DNA of 64,000 bases from Varanus komodoensis (taxonomy: Eukaryota > Chordata > Lepidosauria > Squamata > Varanidae). The stretch's first letter is position 1; each line of letters opens with the position of its first letter. Positions 1 to 10,640 of this stretch are shown piece by piece. The notes below the pieces were generated by a model. The model had not been told where the DNA came from, did no database searches, and worked only from the letters and a program-made list of their open reading frames with translations. Position numbers and translations under genes: made by a program. The DNA is taken from assembly GCF_004798865.1 (NCBI RefSeq), contig NW_025336087.1, positions 10,142,263 to 10,206,262 of the forward strand, in the 5' to 3' direction.

Positions 1-1689
1 TCCAAGAAGCCAATCACTGTGGCTAAATTAAGATTATGTGCTTCCCAATATCCCACTCATGGTCTCGATGTAATAAACATCTGATGGGTTCACATGTTCC
101 CTTGCAGGTCGAAACCCCTTTCCTTTCTATGGGTTACTATAACCATGGCTTGACATAATCTCTGAAATGGCATAAATGACGGTTAGCACTAAGTAGATTT
201 GATCCAATGCATGATTTGGAGATGCCATACATAAAAACCACGCCACTTTAAAGAAGAGTGAAGGACAGCATTAAGACAACACACCTGTGTAGGTCACATG
301 ATTGCTCCATCTTCTGGGAGAACCATTCCATTCTAAGCCCCCCACACATCTCACACATTCCCCCCAAAAGTAAGATTTTTGTCCACCTGCAGAAAAAGCA
401 TGAGGATAACAGAGGGAAACAAATGGCTTTATTTTTAAAAAGTGAACACTTTATGTACTATAAGAACTCGGTGTGCAAAAGCAGAATAGTCTGTCCTAAA
501 CTCATATATTCTGGGACTTCTCAAATCAAAGCCACATTCTTAGCCTCTCCGTTATGTTCTACAGCCATAGCCTGCTTTCCCAACCCCATCCCACGCCCGT
601 GCCCTAACCCTAAAAGAAAAGCTGGGGGCTTTCGTGTCAATGATATAATTAGGATCTAGCACGATTTAGTTATATCACTGAATATCTATCACCATTAGCA
701 GCCTAGAAAATATTTGGGGGCACGTCAACTGAGTTCTGTAATACTGTCTTCCCGATGGCACATGAAAGTAGTCCTTCTTGCTCTCCTTAAAAATGGCCCA
801 CATTTCTGGGAATCTAGCTAGCTGAAAGAACTAGGAGCAATTGTAGACAATCACAGAGACAACAATTCTTGCCTTGTTTATTCTTCATAGAATGTTTCTA
901 ATCTTGGCAAACGCAACGTTTTCGTCCAGCTCTTTTTTCTTTCCTTCTCAGAGCAAGACTACAGCTATGCCAAGAGTTAATGGCTCTGGCATGACTCTTC
1001 ATTTTGCTTAATGCATGCAAGTTTGGGCCTGCCCCAGTTTGTTTTCTGCTCTGATACACGCTGTTCTGCCACATTTGGACAGCAGTGGGGCCGGGAGCGT
1101 CTTCCTTCGGTTCAGTGTGGTGTCAGCACAGCGGTCCTTTGCCATTTGCCACTTTGTCACCCTGAATGGCTGCTATTGCTATCAATTTTCTCAGCCAGGA
1201 AAAGTACATCATATAATTGACTCTGAAAAAAATATTAGAAGTTACATTTTTTCCTAAGGTATATTTTATTTATGTAGCTGTCTAACTGCTAGTGCTGCAC
1301 TGAAAAAGCATTCCGCATTTTTTCCAAATTCTCATTCAAGTGTCTAGAAATTAAATGGCTTTTGAAAAGAAATCTAAAGGAGAAGAAATTCCAGGGAAAT
1401 CCTCACAGGATGGGTTCAGTGTTCTTGTATTTACCTTACCATGAGGTGGCTAAAGCATGTAGCCCTCTTGTTCACTGCACACTCACCTCTCTGGCAGCTT
1501 GTACCCTCCTCAGCTTCCTGCACTTCCATTAATGCTTAAAGGAAGATGTCATGAGCTAATTATGTCCATAGGGCTTTTTCAGATCAGAAAGTGCAGGGGC
1601 CCAGCAGAAGGCAGAGGAATGGAGAAGTGTGTGGTGTTTGTGTAGTGTGGAGAGATGTGTAGATACTATTATGCAAACCTTGGCCACCC
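1..1689. other. Unique sequence, no gene recognised
   Basis: I see no coding exon, RNA gene or named repeat here. The open frames are short (the longest about 130 codons, near 258-659) and have low-complexity composition with no family signature. A two-unit telomere-like motif CCCTAACCCTAA lies at 602-613 and is probably chance. The sequence is AT-rich, as in the rest of the window. Confidence 0.5.
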
Positions 1690-1780
1690 CATAGTGATTA
1701 GATTGATGACCTACAACTGCAGGCGGCTGGACCCAATGGCCTTCTTGGCCCCTTCCAATTCTACTATTATTCTATGATTC
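1690..1780 (+). mobile_element. CR1 LINE 3' end fragment
   Basis: The segment contains the phrase 'ggctggacccaatggcctt' and then 'ccccttccaattctactat', ending in 'attctatgattc'. This is the typical 3' terminus of amniote CR1 LINEs, which end in short octamer-like repeats instead of poly(A). Only the last ~90 bases remain, as expected for a strongly 5'-truncated copy. Its close relatives in this window lie at 2863-2926 and 62656-62769, in the same orientation. The 5' boundary is approximate. Confidence 0.75.
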
Positions 1781-2284
1781 AGCAAAGTTAAAAATACCAA
1801 AAGAAATGCAAAATAAATGATGCAATGCCCTAGCAGTGAGGAAGAAACCACTGAAGCATCTTGCATGGGGGAAGAAATCTTGCAGGAAGTTGGAGGTCAG
1901 ATTTTGGCATGGCACTACTAGTCCTCATACCTGCGTCGGGGCCTACAGGGAAGGAGCAATACTATCAGCACCTGCATCAGAGATGAGATACATCCCACCC
2001 TTCTGAAAAGTAATACATAGAAGAACCGTGGGAAGGTGCTGTACTTTGAAGAATGACAACTAGAGCTGAGACAAAATTTCTGAGAAGTTTTTTTCTCAGA
2101 ACACTCCTGAGGTTTTTTTTTCCTCCCACCAAGCAAGTTACAGATTTTTTCCGCAAATATATCCTCCCTGCCCTTTTTTGCTTTTTGTAAAATCCATCTT
2201 CCTTTTTTCCTCATTCCCTTCACAGCATCCCAGAACATATGGGAGCAGGCTGCTAAAACAATTGATGCCGTCACCACTTGCAGT

Positions 2285-2480
2285 GGAAGAGCTAGTGTTG
2301 CCTTGCAGTTAAGAGCGAAGAAATGGGTTCCATGAGATCTGGGTTCTAGTCCCTACTGGCCATGAAATACCTTGGGTGGCTGGTGGCCAGGTGTTGATCT
2401 CTGCCTAACCTACCTCACAGGGTTGTTATGAGGATTAAATGGAGAGGTAAGGGACCATGCAAAAGCAAAAAAGATGAGAC
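2285..2480 (+). mobile_element. Sauria-type tRNA-derived SINE
   Basis: It begins with a tRNA-like head ('gctagtgttgcc..agttaagagc') and a B-box-like 'gggttctagtcc'. The body holds the diagnostic phrase 'cctaacctacctcacagggt' followed by 'tgttatgaggattaaatgg'. This is the layout of Sauria SINEs of squamates, which are transcribed by Pol III and are thought to be mobilised by Bov-B LINE machinery. The copy is diverged and its 3' tail is degraded, so it looks old. Other copies lie at 9155, 9440, 9755, 40260, 43020, 52128 and 56385. Confidence 0.75.
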
Positions 2481-2658
2481 ATATATGTAATCTATGAGAG
2501 AGTCTTTGGGCCAATACAGTGGAATATACATTTAATAAAAATACTAATTTTAAAAGTCAAAAACCTTTAGAAAAAAGAGAGAAGTTGTACTACATCCCAT
2601 TTCTCTCCCCACTGCAGATATTCAGTGAAATTGCCTCCCCAATTTCTTTCACCACAAA

Positions 2659-2815
2659 TTGTTGTTATGTGATTACAAGTCATCTCATCCTTATGGCAAC
2701 CCTATGAATGAATGAACACCCTCCAAAATATCCTATCCATGACAGCCCTGCTCAGCTCCTCTAAATTCAAGGCTGTGGTTTCCTTTATGGAGCCAACAGC
2801 CTTACTGAAAGAGAG
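2659..2815. mobile_element. Retroelement-like interspersed repeat, class uncertain
   Basis: The phrase 'ttgttgttatgtgattacaa' followed by 'ccttatggcaaccctatgaa' and 'gacagccctgctcagctcct' matches a repeat I know from reptile genomes, where it reads roughly TTGTTATGTGCCTTCAAGTC. I cannot assign it safely to a class; a LINE-derived origin is my inference. No terminal repeats are visible. Confidence 0.45.
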
Positions 2816-2862
2816 GTACCAAGGGCAGTTTCCAGTCTGGACTCCACTCTTCAACAAGAGTT

Positions 2863-2926
2863 GAACTGCAGGAGGTTAGCCCCAGTGGCCTTCCTGGCCC
2901 CTTCCAGCTCTACTATTCTATGATTC
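2863..2926 (+). mobile_element. CR1 LINE 3' end fragment
   Basis: The segment reads 'gaactgcaggaggttagccc', then 'agtggccttcctggcccctt' and ends 'tactattctatgattc', which is a CR1 terminus. It resembles the copy at 1690-1780, about 1.1 kb upstream, in the same orientation. Only about 64 bases remain. Confidence 0.7.
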
Positions 2927-2929
2927 CTG

Positions 2930-4430
2930 ACATGAGCAGAGGCTTTTCCTTCCAGCTTGGTAAAGGGCCATTTAGAGTTAAAATGTTCTGTCAACTCTGG
3001 GGTTACAATAAAAAAACTGCATTTCAAAGGATTGCCTTGAGTTTTTGGAACCTGAAGGAAGGAGGGGCAGGACTAGCTCAAGACAGGAGGGTTCTGGGGA
3101 AATGAGAGCTGGGTAGGCATGCCGGGGAATATGCAGAATGCCACAAAGGCTTTCAGTATTTTTAATCAGCAAGCAACCAGTTGTTGCACTGACTGTATTA
3201 GGGTTGCTCTAAGGCTGGGGCACAGGCAACAGTGTGGGGCAAACCAGGAGCCATACCAAAGATCAGAGGGCAAATCAGAGTCAGCAATCTGGATGAAAAA
3301 GCAAGAGTCAGCAGAACCACTAGTCAAATGAGGATACAGCCCCAAAAGAACCACTGGATAATTCCCAGATCTCAGGTAGCATTTGAGCAAATTTCCTCTG
3401 AGCCAGCAAGTCCCCTTGTACACCTTCCACGCCCAGAAGGCCCAATGGCTCGCCTGGGTAGTGTGCCATAGAGTACCAATAGCCAGTGGGTAGAGTCAGT
3501 CCAGAAGGCTCTTCACAAAGAAGCCACAGGGATGCAGTTCACCACATGAGCTGGCAGTCAGCAGTTCCTAACAGATGCAAGGCAGCCTGGCTTAGCGTAC
3601 CCAGGAGTTCGTGGCTTCAGTGCCTGGGCACTCCACTCTCCAATTCAAACCAGGAGCCTGGTCCTGACCATCGGTCCCTGTCATTCTCTGCTGTTAGCCC
3701 TTGCCAGTTAGAAACAGAGAAAATATAGTATTTGCAGTTTAAAATAATCATCTACAATGTAATAAACATGATGCAAAAGGGAAAAGGGATGAAGGGATGA
3801 GGAGAACCATCAAAGTCATGTCAGGTACCAGTTTGGCTGCAAAATTCTTATAAACCAGGAGAACTGAAGGCCAGAGGTAGTTGCTCTGAGCCAAGTTGCT
3901 GGAGTGGGCTCTGCTGCTTCACTTCTTGTTCTGATGCAGCCACGCAGAATCGCCTCCAAAAGGGACAGTACTGAGAGGTATTGTCCCCTTCTTCTTGGCA
4001 GCAGTAGCCATTTATCACCACTGCACTGGTCATCCACTCTCTTCATTTCATCTATTGCATTTCTATTGCTGCCCAATAGCCAAAGCTCTCTGGGTGGTCT
4101 GGGTAAGTCTCTCCTTTTATCAAAAAAAATGTGCAGGCAGAGCAGCAGGGAAGCAACCAGGTGCATTATTTCTATGGTTCCTCAATCTATGAAAGCACCA
4201 AGACATCTTTGTAACTATCCAAGATGACTCCTTGCCAACCATCTAAAAATCTCAAAGTGTTTCTCTCTCAAATATCTGCCTCCTTCCCCCACCCCCCAGG
4301 TCAAAGTACAAAAATATTTCCTTCCCCACCCAGATTTGGCAAGCCTAGCTCATCTCCACTGCCCACCCTCAGTGCCCTTCTCATTTGCCAGCCATGCTGA
4401 TGCTTAAGGGAAACTTTGAATAACAGACAA
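2930..4430. other. Unique or very old sequence, no gene recognised
   Basis: No exon or named repeat is supported. Short frames on both strands between 3166 and 4227 overlap each other antisense and have no protein-family features. Part of 3170-3730 (repeated 'cagagtcagc', 'ggatgaaaaagc' style phrases) could be a decayed LTR-like repeat, but I cannot show ends. Confidence 0.4.
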
Positions 4431-4720
4431 ACAGCAACCTATTATGCTAAACGAAACACCACCCATCAGCCGTCAATTGCATAATTCACAATATACTGGC
4501 TTTCTTTGATTTGGCGGTTGTGATAATAACATTGTTAATTAATTGGTATTGATCACTGCCAACTGTAAAATAGGCATATCAGGCCATTATCGTCCTACAT
4601 GAATGGGCACTCTGGGAACTTTTGATGGGCTGGTGCAAAGAGGTACCACCAGACCAGGCGCTCTAATGGAGATACATCAATTATATATGCATTTGAACAA
4701 TGAAGTTGAGCTATATACAA
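4430..4720. other. Candidate conserved non-coding block
   Basis: The block is AT-rich, non-repetitive and contains homeodomain-type cores ('attgttaattaattggtatt') together with 'gtcaattgcataattcacaa'. It resembles no repeat that I know and has no long reading frame. Vertebrate developmental enhancers often look like this, but composition alone is weak evidence. An alignment to other reptiles would decide. Confidence 0.25.
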
Positions 4721-4847
4721 TCATCAAAGTCTTACCACTGTAAGATAGTTGAATTTTCACATTTATAGACAATGCATCATCCACAGCAACTTTAAAAGAA
4801 TGTTGGCAACAAGTAGATAGATATTTACTTGAAGCAACAATTCAGGG

Positions 4848-5186
4848 CAGGGGTGGAAGACCTCAGACCTGCAGGCCAAACCCAGTCTGGGATGCCAATC
4901 CAGCCTGCCAAGTTCCCCGAGAAAACCATGCCCACTTCCACTGACCTCATCGCTTTCCTCCAACCACCTACTGTTGGATGATTTCCCTGCTTTTGTGCAG
5001 TCTTTTCCTCATTCCAAAAGGCTGAAATCCCTTTCCTAAAGCTTAGATACTAGCAGTAAAAGATCTGGACTGAAATTTTCTAGTATTTTGGCCCTGCCTC
5101 CATTTTGTCCTTGGCTCCACTCATCATGGAAGAGCTTCCCCAAAACTGAATTTGGTCTTTGGGCTGAAAGAGGTTCACAACTCCTG
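4848..5186. mobile_element. Degraded hAT-like non-autonomous DNA transposon
   Basis: The left end starts CAGGGGTGGAAGACCTC. The right end, read on the reverse strand, starts CAGGAGTTGTGAACCTC. These are imperfect terminal inverted repeats of the 'CAGGGGT..' kind seen in hAT elements. The inside contains 'aggccaaacccagtctggga', reminiscent of hAT-Charlie-like MITEs. I see no clear 8-bp target duplication, so the copy is old or the ends are slightly misplaced. Confidence 0.45.
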
Positions 5187-5429
5187 GTAAGAGTCACAAT
5201 CAGGTCCATTCACAGGCAACGCAGGAGGGGGTGAGGGTGCAAGCACCTTCCAAAGCAAGTGTGGATCACCTTGTTGCTTACTTCATAGAAAGGCACTTTT
5301 CACATAAATTTTAAGTGAATCAAAATCTAGAAATCCTAAGCATATTTACTTGAATGTTCAGTCTATCAAAATATTAGGACCTAAAGCTGAGAAACTGCAC
5401 TGAGGATGGGAGCATGAGTGTGAAATATA

Positions 5430-5913
5430 CAGTGGTGTCTTGAACTTCGAACATCAGTAAGTTCAAGCATTCCAGAGTTCGAATGCTAAAATATAGATAA
5501 GATCATTCCAAAGGTCGAACGATGCTTCTAAGTTCGAACTGTAGGCACAGTAAAAAAAATTGCTTCAGTGCTTTTTCAATTCATTTTCAGTGCCTTTTCA
5601 GTGAGTACCTTTTCGATCTTTTGGACTGTAAATGTAACTTTCATGTTATTACACAGTACTATACATATTTACATATTTTATTAATTGTTTTCAAGTTTTA
5701 ATTAATAAATTTGGCATTCAATTGCATTATTTTTACCTTAAATTATGCTTATTTGCTGTTGAAGTTTATCCAGATGGGTATTGTTCAGGCTCTGGGAACA
5801 GATTAATTCATTTTCCATATTTCTAATGGGGAACATTGCTTTAGACTTCAAACAACTGAGAGTTCAAAAGGCCTCCTGAACTGAATTGTTCAAAGTATGA
5901 GGCATAAGGCACT
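5430..5913 (+). mobile_element. Tigger/mariner-like MITE
   Basis: A TA dinucleotide at 5428-5429 is followed by CAGTGGTGTCTTGAACTTCG, close to the 'CAGTGGTGCCTCGACTTACG' terminus of Tigger-like (pogo/Tc1-mariner) elements. The right part contains 'tccatatttctaatggggaa' and 'ttcaaacaactgagagttca', then 'gttcaaagtatgaggca', a diverged inverse of the left end. The length (~480 bp) and absence of a reading frame indicate a non-autonomous deletion derivative. A 12-bp direct repeat 'aaagcttgatcc' (5925-5936 and 5941-5952) sits just past the right end. Confidence 0.65.
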
Positions 5914-5984
5914 TTCAGAAAGACAAAGCTTGATCCAAAAAAAGCTTGATCCATTCTTTTCCCAAGAATGTCCCTCTACCACCT

Positions 5985-6232
5985 CTGACATGGCCATTCT
6001 TCTCTCTCACCTTCCAGGCGGACAAGGACAAAGGCTTTATTAAATGTCCAGAAATTAGGTCACAACTTTACCATCTGCACTGGCTGGTAGTTCATGTCCA
6101 GGCCCAATTCAAAGTGCTGGTATTTACTGGCAAAGTTAATACCAGCAGCTTGGGGCTAGGTTTCTTGAAGGTTCGTCTCCTCCCTGTTCCTGAATGCCTA
6201 CATGCCCCAAGGCAAGTTGGCGAAACAGATTA
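5985..6232 (+). pseudogene. L2 LINE ORF2 C-terminal fragment
   Basis: Translated on the plus strand the segment reads 'LYHLHWLVVHVQAQFKVLVF' and continues 'TGKVNTSSLGLGFLKVRLLP'. This matches the conserved L2 ORF2 carboxy terminus (LRQLHWLPVxxRxQFKVLVLxYKAL..GLGPxYL). The region lies downstream of the reverse transcriptase catalytic domain, so no RT motif is expected. The fragment is 5'-truncated and lacks the following 3' UTR. It encodes no functional protein. Confidence 0.7.
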
Positions 6233-6762
6233 ATATATTGATGTATATCCACTGCCTCACTGAGGCTTAACCCCAGAAATATTTTTAACATGTGTCTGTC
6301 TAGTTTTAAGGGCACAGAATAGAAACTTTACCACAGACAGGGTGTCACACCCATTGCTGCCAGTTAAAAAACATGGCAGATAGGACTCATGTGAGCAGCG
6401 AGGAAAAGTACTCAGTAAAGGCAATATGAAGCCTACTCTTGCAGAAGAGTCTAAGTGGCAACTGAATAGAAAGTGTGGGAAAGTTTCCATCACACCCTGA
6501 CACAAGGGTAGAGTTTCTGGGAGCAGCTAATAGCCTCACAGTGGCCTAAACATTCTGCAAGTGGTAGAGCATTTATTCAAGCCAGGAAAAAGAGTTGGTG
6601 AAAACCTGGAACTGTTGAAAAGGCAAAATAACTTGGTACAACAAGAAAAAGAGGGACTGAGAAGCCCACCAAAAGAGGGGAGCAGCATCTCCTAGATGCT
6701 AGATTAATAGCTTCCTGGTCTAATCTTCTAAATGATTCTGAAGTCTTCTCTCTAACATTAAT

Positions 6763-6990
6763 ATTTATTTATTTATTTATTTATTTATTTATTAAAACAT
6801 TTCTATGCCGAAGCCTCGGGGCGGCTCACAACATAAAATTAAAATACAAGAAATAACAATATAAAATAATAATAATAATAATGAGAAGAACTGAGGATGA
6901 TTAAACCTCAGACACAGCAACTTTATGGGGATCTAATTGGGTCCATTTTAAAAGCTCAAGTAAAGACTCAACATCTTATAAAACAAGTTT
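6763..6990 (-). mobile_element. L2 LINE 3' end with (TTTA)n tail
   Basis: On the reverse strand the element ends with the L2-type terminal phrase 'gccgccccgaggcttcggca' followed by 'tagaaatgttttaataaata' and a (TAAA)n tail. On the given strand the tail is (TTTA)n at about 6763-6793. A short (ATA)n run lies near 6864-6884. It has the same family ending as the plus-strand copy at 17525-17757. Confidence 0.7.
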
Positions 6991-7454
6991 AAATTTGTTG
7001 TCCAAGCCATAAGAGAAATTTGACTACAACCTGATTCCAACAGGAGATTAGGGTTTGAAAGACATGTAAGGGCTTGCAGAAGAACACATAGCAATGGAGT
7101 CTGTATCATTTCCAGCCTAGTTAAAGCTGCTGAGATTCAAACAGGCACTTCATATAGTAAAGAGGACAATATTTTTGCTCAGTAAACCTCCATTACCATT
7201 GGGATTGACTGGCCACCAAACTGGAAAAAGAACCTCAAAATAGCAGCTAAGTGAGCTTTGATAGTGAGCTGATAGTCACTGGTCTTCCTATGTATACCTT
7301 CCTGGACCCTAAGATTGTAGCCTTAACTTTTTAAATGTAAACTTAACTTGTTGCAGAATTTAACTATTTAATTTTATATTGTACTTTACATTCCAAATGG
7401 TTTTTAAATAGCTATGCACCATCCAAAGAGCTTCATTAATTGGATGGTTGAAAA

Positions 7455-7491
7455 TGTGTGTGTGTGGGGGGGTGTCTGTGTGAGGGGGGGG
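7455..7491. repeat. GT-rich / poly(G) low-complexity tract
   Basis: The tract is (TG)n followed by two runs of seven to eight G separated by 'tgtctgtgtga'. It is a simple-sequence tract that is prone to length change. No function is implied. Confidence 0.8.
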
Positions 7492-7504
7492 CTTTTATCT
7501 TAGA

Positions 7505-7785
7505 AAGAAGGTGAGAAAAGGGAACACAGAGGAGTATAAAGTTATGCACAGTGTAGAGAAACTGGATGGAGAGACATTTTTCTCCTCTCGTAAGAATCAC
7601 CCAACAAGGCTGAATAGTTGGAGGACAAATGAAAGGGTTCATTTCATCACACAGCACATAGTTAAAGTATGGAATTTGCTACCCCAGGATGTAGTGATGG
7701 CCACAATTTGGGTGGCTTAAAAGAGAATTAGACAAAGGCACAGAGAATAACACTACCAGCAGCTACTAGTTGTAATGGCTATATA
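7505..7785 (+). pseudogene. CR1-type LINE ORF2 C-terminus and start of 3' UTR
   Basis: The plus-strand translation includes 'YKVMHSVEKLDGETFFSSR' and 'FITQHIVKVWNLLPQDVVMA', the conserved end of CR1-like ORF2 (compare '..FFTQRIVKLWNSLPQDAVMAT'). It is followed by 'cagcagctactagttgtaat', the beginning of the matching 3' UTR. The frame breaks near its end ('gtggcttaaaag'). The 3' UTR type found at 24034, 43085 and 59795 belongs to the same family in my reading. The fragment is non-functional. Confidence 0.7.
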
Positions 7786-7805
7786 TTACTCCAAACACAC
7801 TACAG

Positions 7806-7865
7806 AGTCTTGTGGTACCTTAAAGACTATAAATTCATTTGCCTTTAAGGTGCTTCCAGGAGTCT
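7806..7865. repeat. Small inverted-end repeat (MITE-like)
   Basis: The left end 'agtcttgtggtaccttaaag' and the right end, reversed, 'agactcctggaagcacctta' form imperfect inverted repeats around about 17 bases. Repeats with 'gtcttgtggcaccttaaaga' ends are common in reptile genomes. This copy is short and eroded. Confidence 0.4.
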
Positions 7866-8717
7866 TCAATATTTCTGCTACAATAGACTTGCACAGCTAT
7901 ACTTTTTAAATCCACCCAATAACTAATGTTCTCTGGGGGAATTACAGCCAGTTAAGAAAAGTAAAATGCCATTTGAAAATACCACTAAAAATACAGAATA
8001 CAATACCAACAGTTGATAAAATACAATAACATAAACAATAAACAGTGGACAGATCAATAAAGCAGCCATAATAATCTAGAATGGGGTCTTGTAAAACACT
8101 TGGGAGAAAAGAAGTGCCATTGGCTGATGCTGAAAAAATGAAACAGGAGAGGCAACCCACTGAGGCGGCACTCTTTCTCATGGCCATCTGCCTGCCTGCC
8201 TCGCACAAGGGCACCCAGAAGAAAGCCCCTGAAAATGACCAAAGGCTCTGAGCGGGTATGTGCAGGAGGAGAGGGCCTCTAGGTGTGTTCAGCTGAATTG
8301 CTCTGAGAAGCCCCCCTGCCGCAAGAAACCCTGATAATGCAGAATCCACGGACATACACGAGCATACCGACTGCTCTGCACCTCCCTTCAGATCTTCCTT
8401 TCATGCATGAAAGTCAGGAGTGGCACATCCAGCGTAAGTTGGGCAGGGGCAGTGCACGCGACCTCATCATGCCCGCACCGTTTGAGCCCACACGCATCCT
8501 TCCCCACTTCTCCAACACAGCTTTGGGCATGGTGTCCAGAATGTTTTGGTTAGTCGGAATGCCTGCAGATCCACCCACAGAACTGCTCCTCTCTTCATAC
8601 CTTCCTCAGCCCAACCTGTGGTGGGAAGCCCATCCCCTGGAGAGCGCCAGGTGCCTGGACTGAACTTACATGGAAAAGGGTTTGCTTTCGCATTTCAGGC
8701 ATCTACAGCTCCAAGGC
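7866..8717. other. Unique sequence, no gene recognised
   Basis: No exon or repeat is supported. Frames of up to ~137 codons on the minus strand (7942-8355) show no family match and overlap other frames antisense. Confidence 0.45.
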
Positions 8718-8905
8718 CAGTGTGCTCCTTGGAGAGGCAGAGTGCATGCTTTGCATGCAGAAGGACCCAGGTTAGGTCTCTGCCATCCTTCTAGGGAAAA
8801 ACATCAGGTAACGGGTGACGGGAAAGATGCTGCTTGAGATCCTGCACAGTTTCTGCCATGAAGGGGAGACGATCTCAGTGTAGATGGATAATGAATAAGT
8901 CTGGC
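8718..8905 (+). mobile_element. tRNA-like squamate SINE ('cagaaggacccaggtt' family)
   Basis: The phrase 'gagtgcatgctttgcatgca' followed by 'gaaggacccaggtta' is the tRNA-derived head of a reptile SINE whose consensus is roughly 'agagcatctgctttgcatgc..aggttcaatcc'. The middle 'aaaacatcaggtaacgggtg' and 'tgcttgagatcctgcacagt' also match that family. The 3' part is diverged. Sister copies are at 14935 (minus), 29057 and 37484. Confidence 0.65.
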
Positions 8906-9154
8906 CTTAGAAGAGAGCATCAGCAATTGGGCGGTAATCAAATGTAAGAAATAAATAAAATAAGGCAGCTTCCTTCTTTCCTTCCCCATTTATTCTTTTA
9001 ATGTCATGATGTCTGCATCATGCCAAATTGGCAGGGTTTTCTGCTGCAAATACATTTGGCTTTGCAGCAATGAGAGAAGGGGATGCATCCACAGACAACA
9101 GGAACAGTCCAGAAGGAAAATGTGGGAGCACGGGCAAAAGAGTACTGCAATCCA

Positions 9155-9402
9155 GGTTTATTTATTTATTAGATGTATAGCCTGTCTTTTTTCTTGTAAA
9201 GAATTCAAAGAGGCTTACATAATTTGCCTCCTCCTGCTCTCAGTTTTATCTCCAGAACAACAACCCTGTGAGGTTGGCTGGGCTGAGAGTCTGCAACTGG
9301 CCCAAAGTCACCCAGTTGGGTCTATGGCTGGGGAGGGACTAGAATCCAGATCATCTGAGTCCCAGTCTTGTACTCTTAATCACTACACCACATTGGCTCT
9401 CA
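9155..9402 (-). mobile_element. Sauria-type SINE, minus strand
   Basis: It starts with the reversed tail (TTTA)n and holds 'aacaaccctgtgaggttggc' then 'tgggctgagagtctgcaact', 'ggcccaaagtcacccagttg' and 'cactacaccacattggctct'. The latter is the reverse complement of the tRNA-like head 'agagccaatgtggtgtagtg'. The element is nearly full length. It is head to head with the next SINE, starting 37 bases further on. Confidence 0.85.
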
Positions 9403-9439
9403 GTTGATCCCTTCTGGATACAAATGCTTCCATTTTGTT

Positions 9440-9668
9440 AAGAGCCAGTGTGGCCTAGTGGTTAGTGTGTTGGACTAAGACTCAGGAGATGTGAGTTCTA
9501 GTTCCCACTCAACCAAGAAGCTGCTTCAGTGACTTTGGACCAGTCAATGAATCCCAGCCTAACTTAGCTTACGGGGTTGCTGTGAGGATAAAATGAAAAA
9601 GGAGGGCCATGCAGACTGCCTTGCCTTGCAGTCTGCAAGAGGAAAAAGTGGGATATAAACACAATAAT
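9440..9668 (+). mobile_element. Sauria-type SINE, plus strand
   Basis: It begins 'agagccagtgtggcctagtg', 'gttagtgtgttggactaaga', which is a full tRNA-like head, has a B-box-like 'gagttctagttcc', and continues with 'cagcctaacttagcttacgg' and 'gttgctgtgaggataaaatg', ending 'gtgggatataaacacaataa'. It carries an extra perfect 9-bp inverted repeat, gcagactgc/gcagtctgc (9611-9619, 9628-9636), not expected in the family. With the minus-strand SINE upstream it forms an inverted pair. Confidence 0.85.
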
Positions 9669-9754
9669 TGTTTTTCTTATTAAGTCATCCAGTAATCTTC
9701 CATAATTGTACCTTAACTGTGAGCCCTATGAGACCTGCCATATCATTTACTTTT

Positions 9755-9935
9755 ATTCCATTTATATCCGGCCCTCCTAAAGAATGCAAGGAAGCATAAA
9801 TGGGGTTTTCCCAGGCCCAGCTCTTCCTTACAACATCTCCGGGAGATAAGGAATTCTGACTGACCCTGGGTCAGTCAGTGCATGCTGTGACTAAGTGGGG
9901 ATTTCCAGCCCATGAGCAACCTGGCATTCTATGCG
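9755..9935 (-). mobile_element. Degraded Sauria-type SINE, minus strand
   Basis: The segment has 'ccatttatatccggccctcc', 'aggcccagctcttccttaca' and 'gactaagtggggatttccag', resembling the reversed SINE body. Identity is low. Inside it is an 11-bp-arm near-perfect palindrome, ctgactgaccc-t-gggtcagtcag (9856-9878). The assignment is tentative. Confidence 0.45.
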
Positions 9936-10329
9936 GTGGACCAGGGTTGACCCTTGTCTCATATTTGGTGGGAGTGGGGGCAATATATCTCATGGTAAAA
10001 GTTGCAGTGCAGGAGCTCATCAAGACAATATGCTTATCCACACACACAAGTGGCAGTACCTAGCGTAATACCCCATTTCTTGGAAGCAGCATCGCTGTGA
10101 ACCTAGGCACTGAGTACCTTTGTCCTAGGTAGCAGAGCTGGCCAGAGGTTTGGGAGGGCTGCTGGGCAAGGCTGAGATGGTAGTGAGGAGCAGCTGCAGG
10201 GGGCTTTTGCCAGTGAGCCCCCGTTGGATTGTGAGCTCTCGGCAGGTTCCCAAACACGCCTGCTCTCCACAGGAGCCCCGATCAGGGCTGCTTACTTCTG
10301 AATGGATTGGTTCGACTTGTAACCTATTC

Positions 10330-10640
10330 TAAGCTTTAACAAAAGATCTTTGCCCAGCTGAGATGCAACATTTAGCTTTTAATTACAAATGCAAACAATC
10401 TGGAAAAGAAATGCCACCATTTAAACTGATAGAGTGAAATAGGGATTCCGTCAAAGATAATAAAGCAATAGAACCAGTTAAGGAGAAGCAGAAAGAAGCC
10501 TCCCACCTCGGCTTGATTATTTTCCTCAATTCCTGATTTTCTCTGTGCTGCACTCTCACAAACAACGGCAAAAAGTTATGGCTTTGTTCATTTGCCAGAA
10601 CAAGGATGGTCTGTCAATTACCCCGGTGCTCTGGCCAATG
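10330..10640. other. Candidate conserved non-coding block
   Basis: The sequence is non-repetitive and AT-rich, with motifs such as 'agcttttaattacaaatgca' and 'ccaatgatgtcattgctcct' (the latter CRE-like). There is no long frame or repeat signature. It is a hypothesis only. Confidence 0.22.

Noticed and set aside
602-613. CCCTAACCCTAA as an interstitial telomeric repeat
   Set aside because: Two units are within chance expectation for 64 kb of DNA.
9856-9878. TGACCC-T-GGGTCA palindrome resembling a nuclear-receptor site
   Set aside because: It lies in a decayed SINE, where the surrounding phrase is family-derived, and the half-site arrangement is everted. Kept only as a palindrome.
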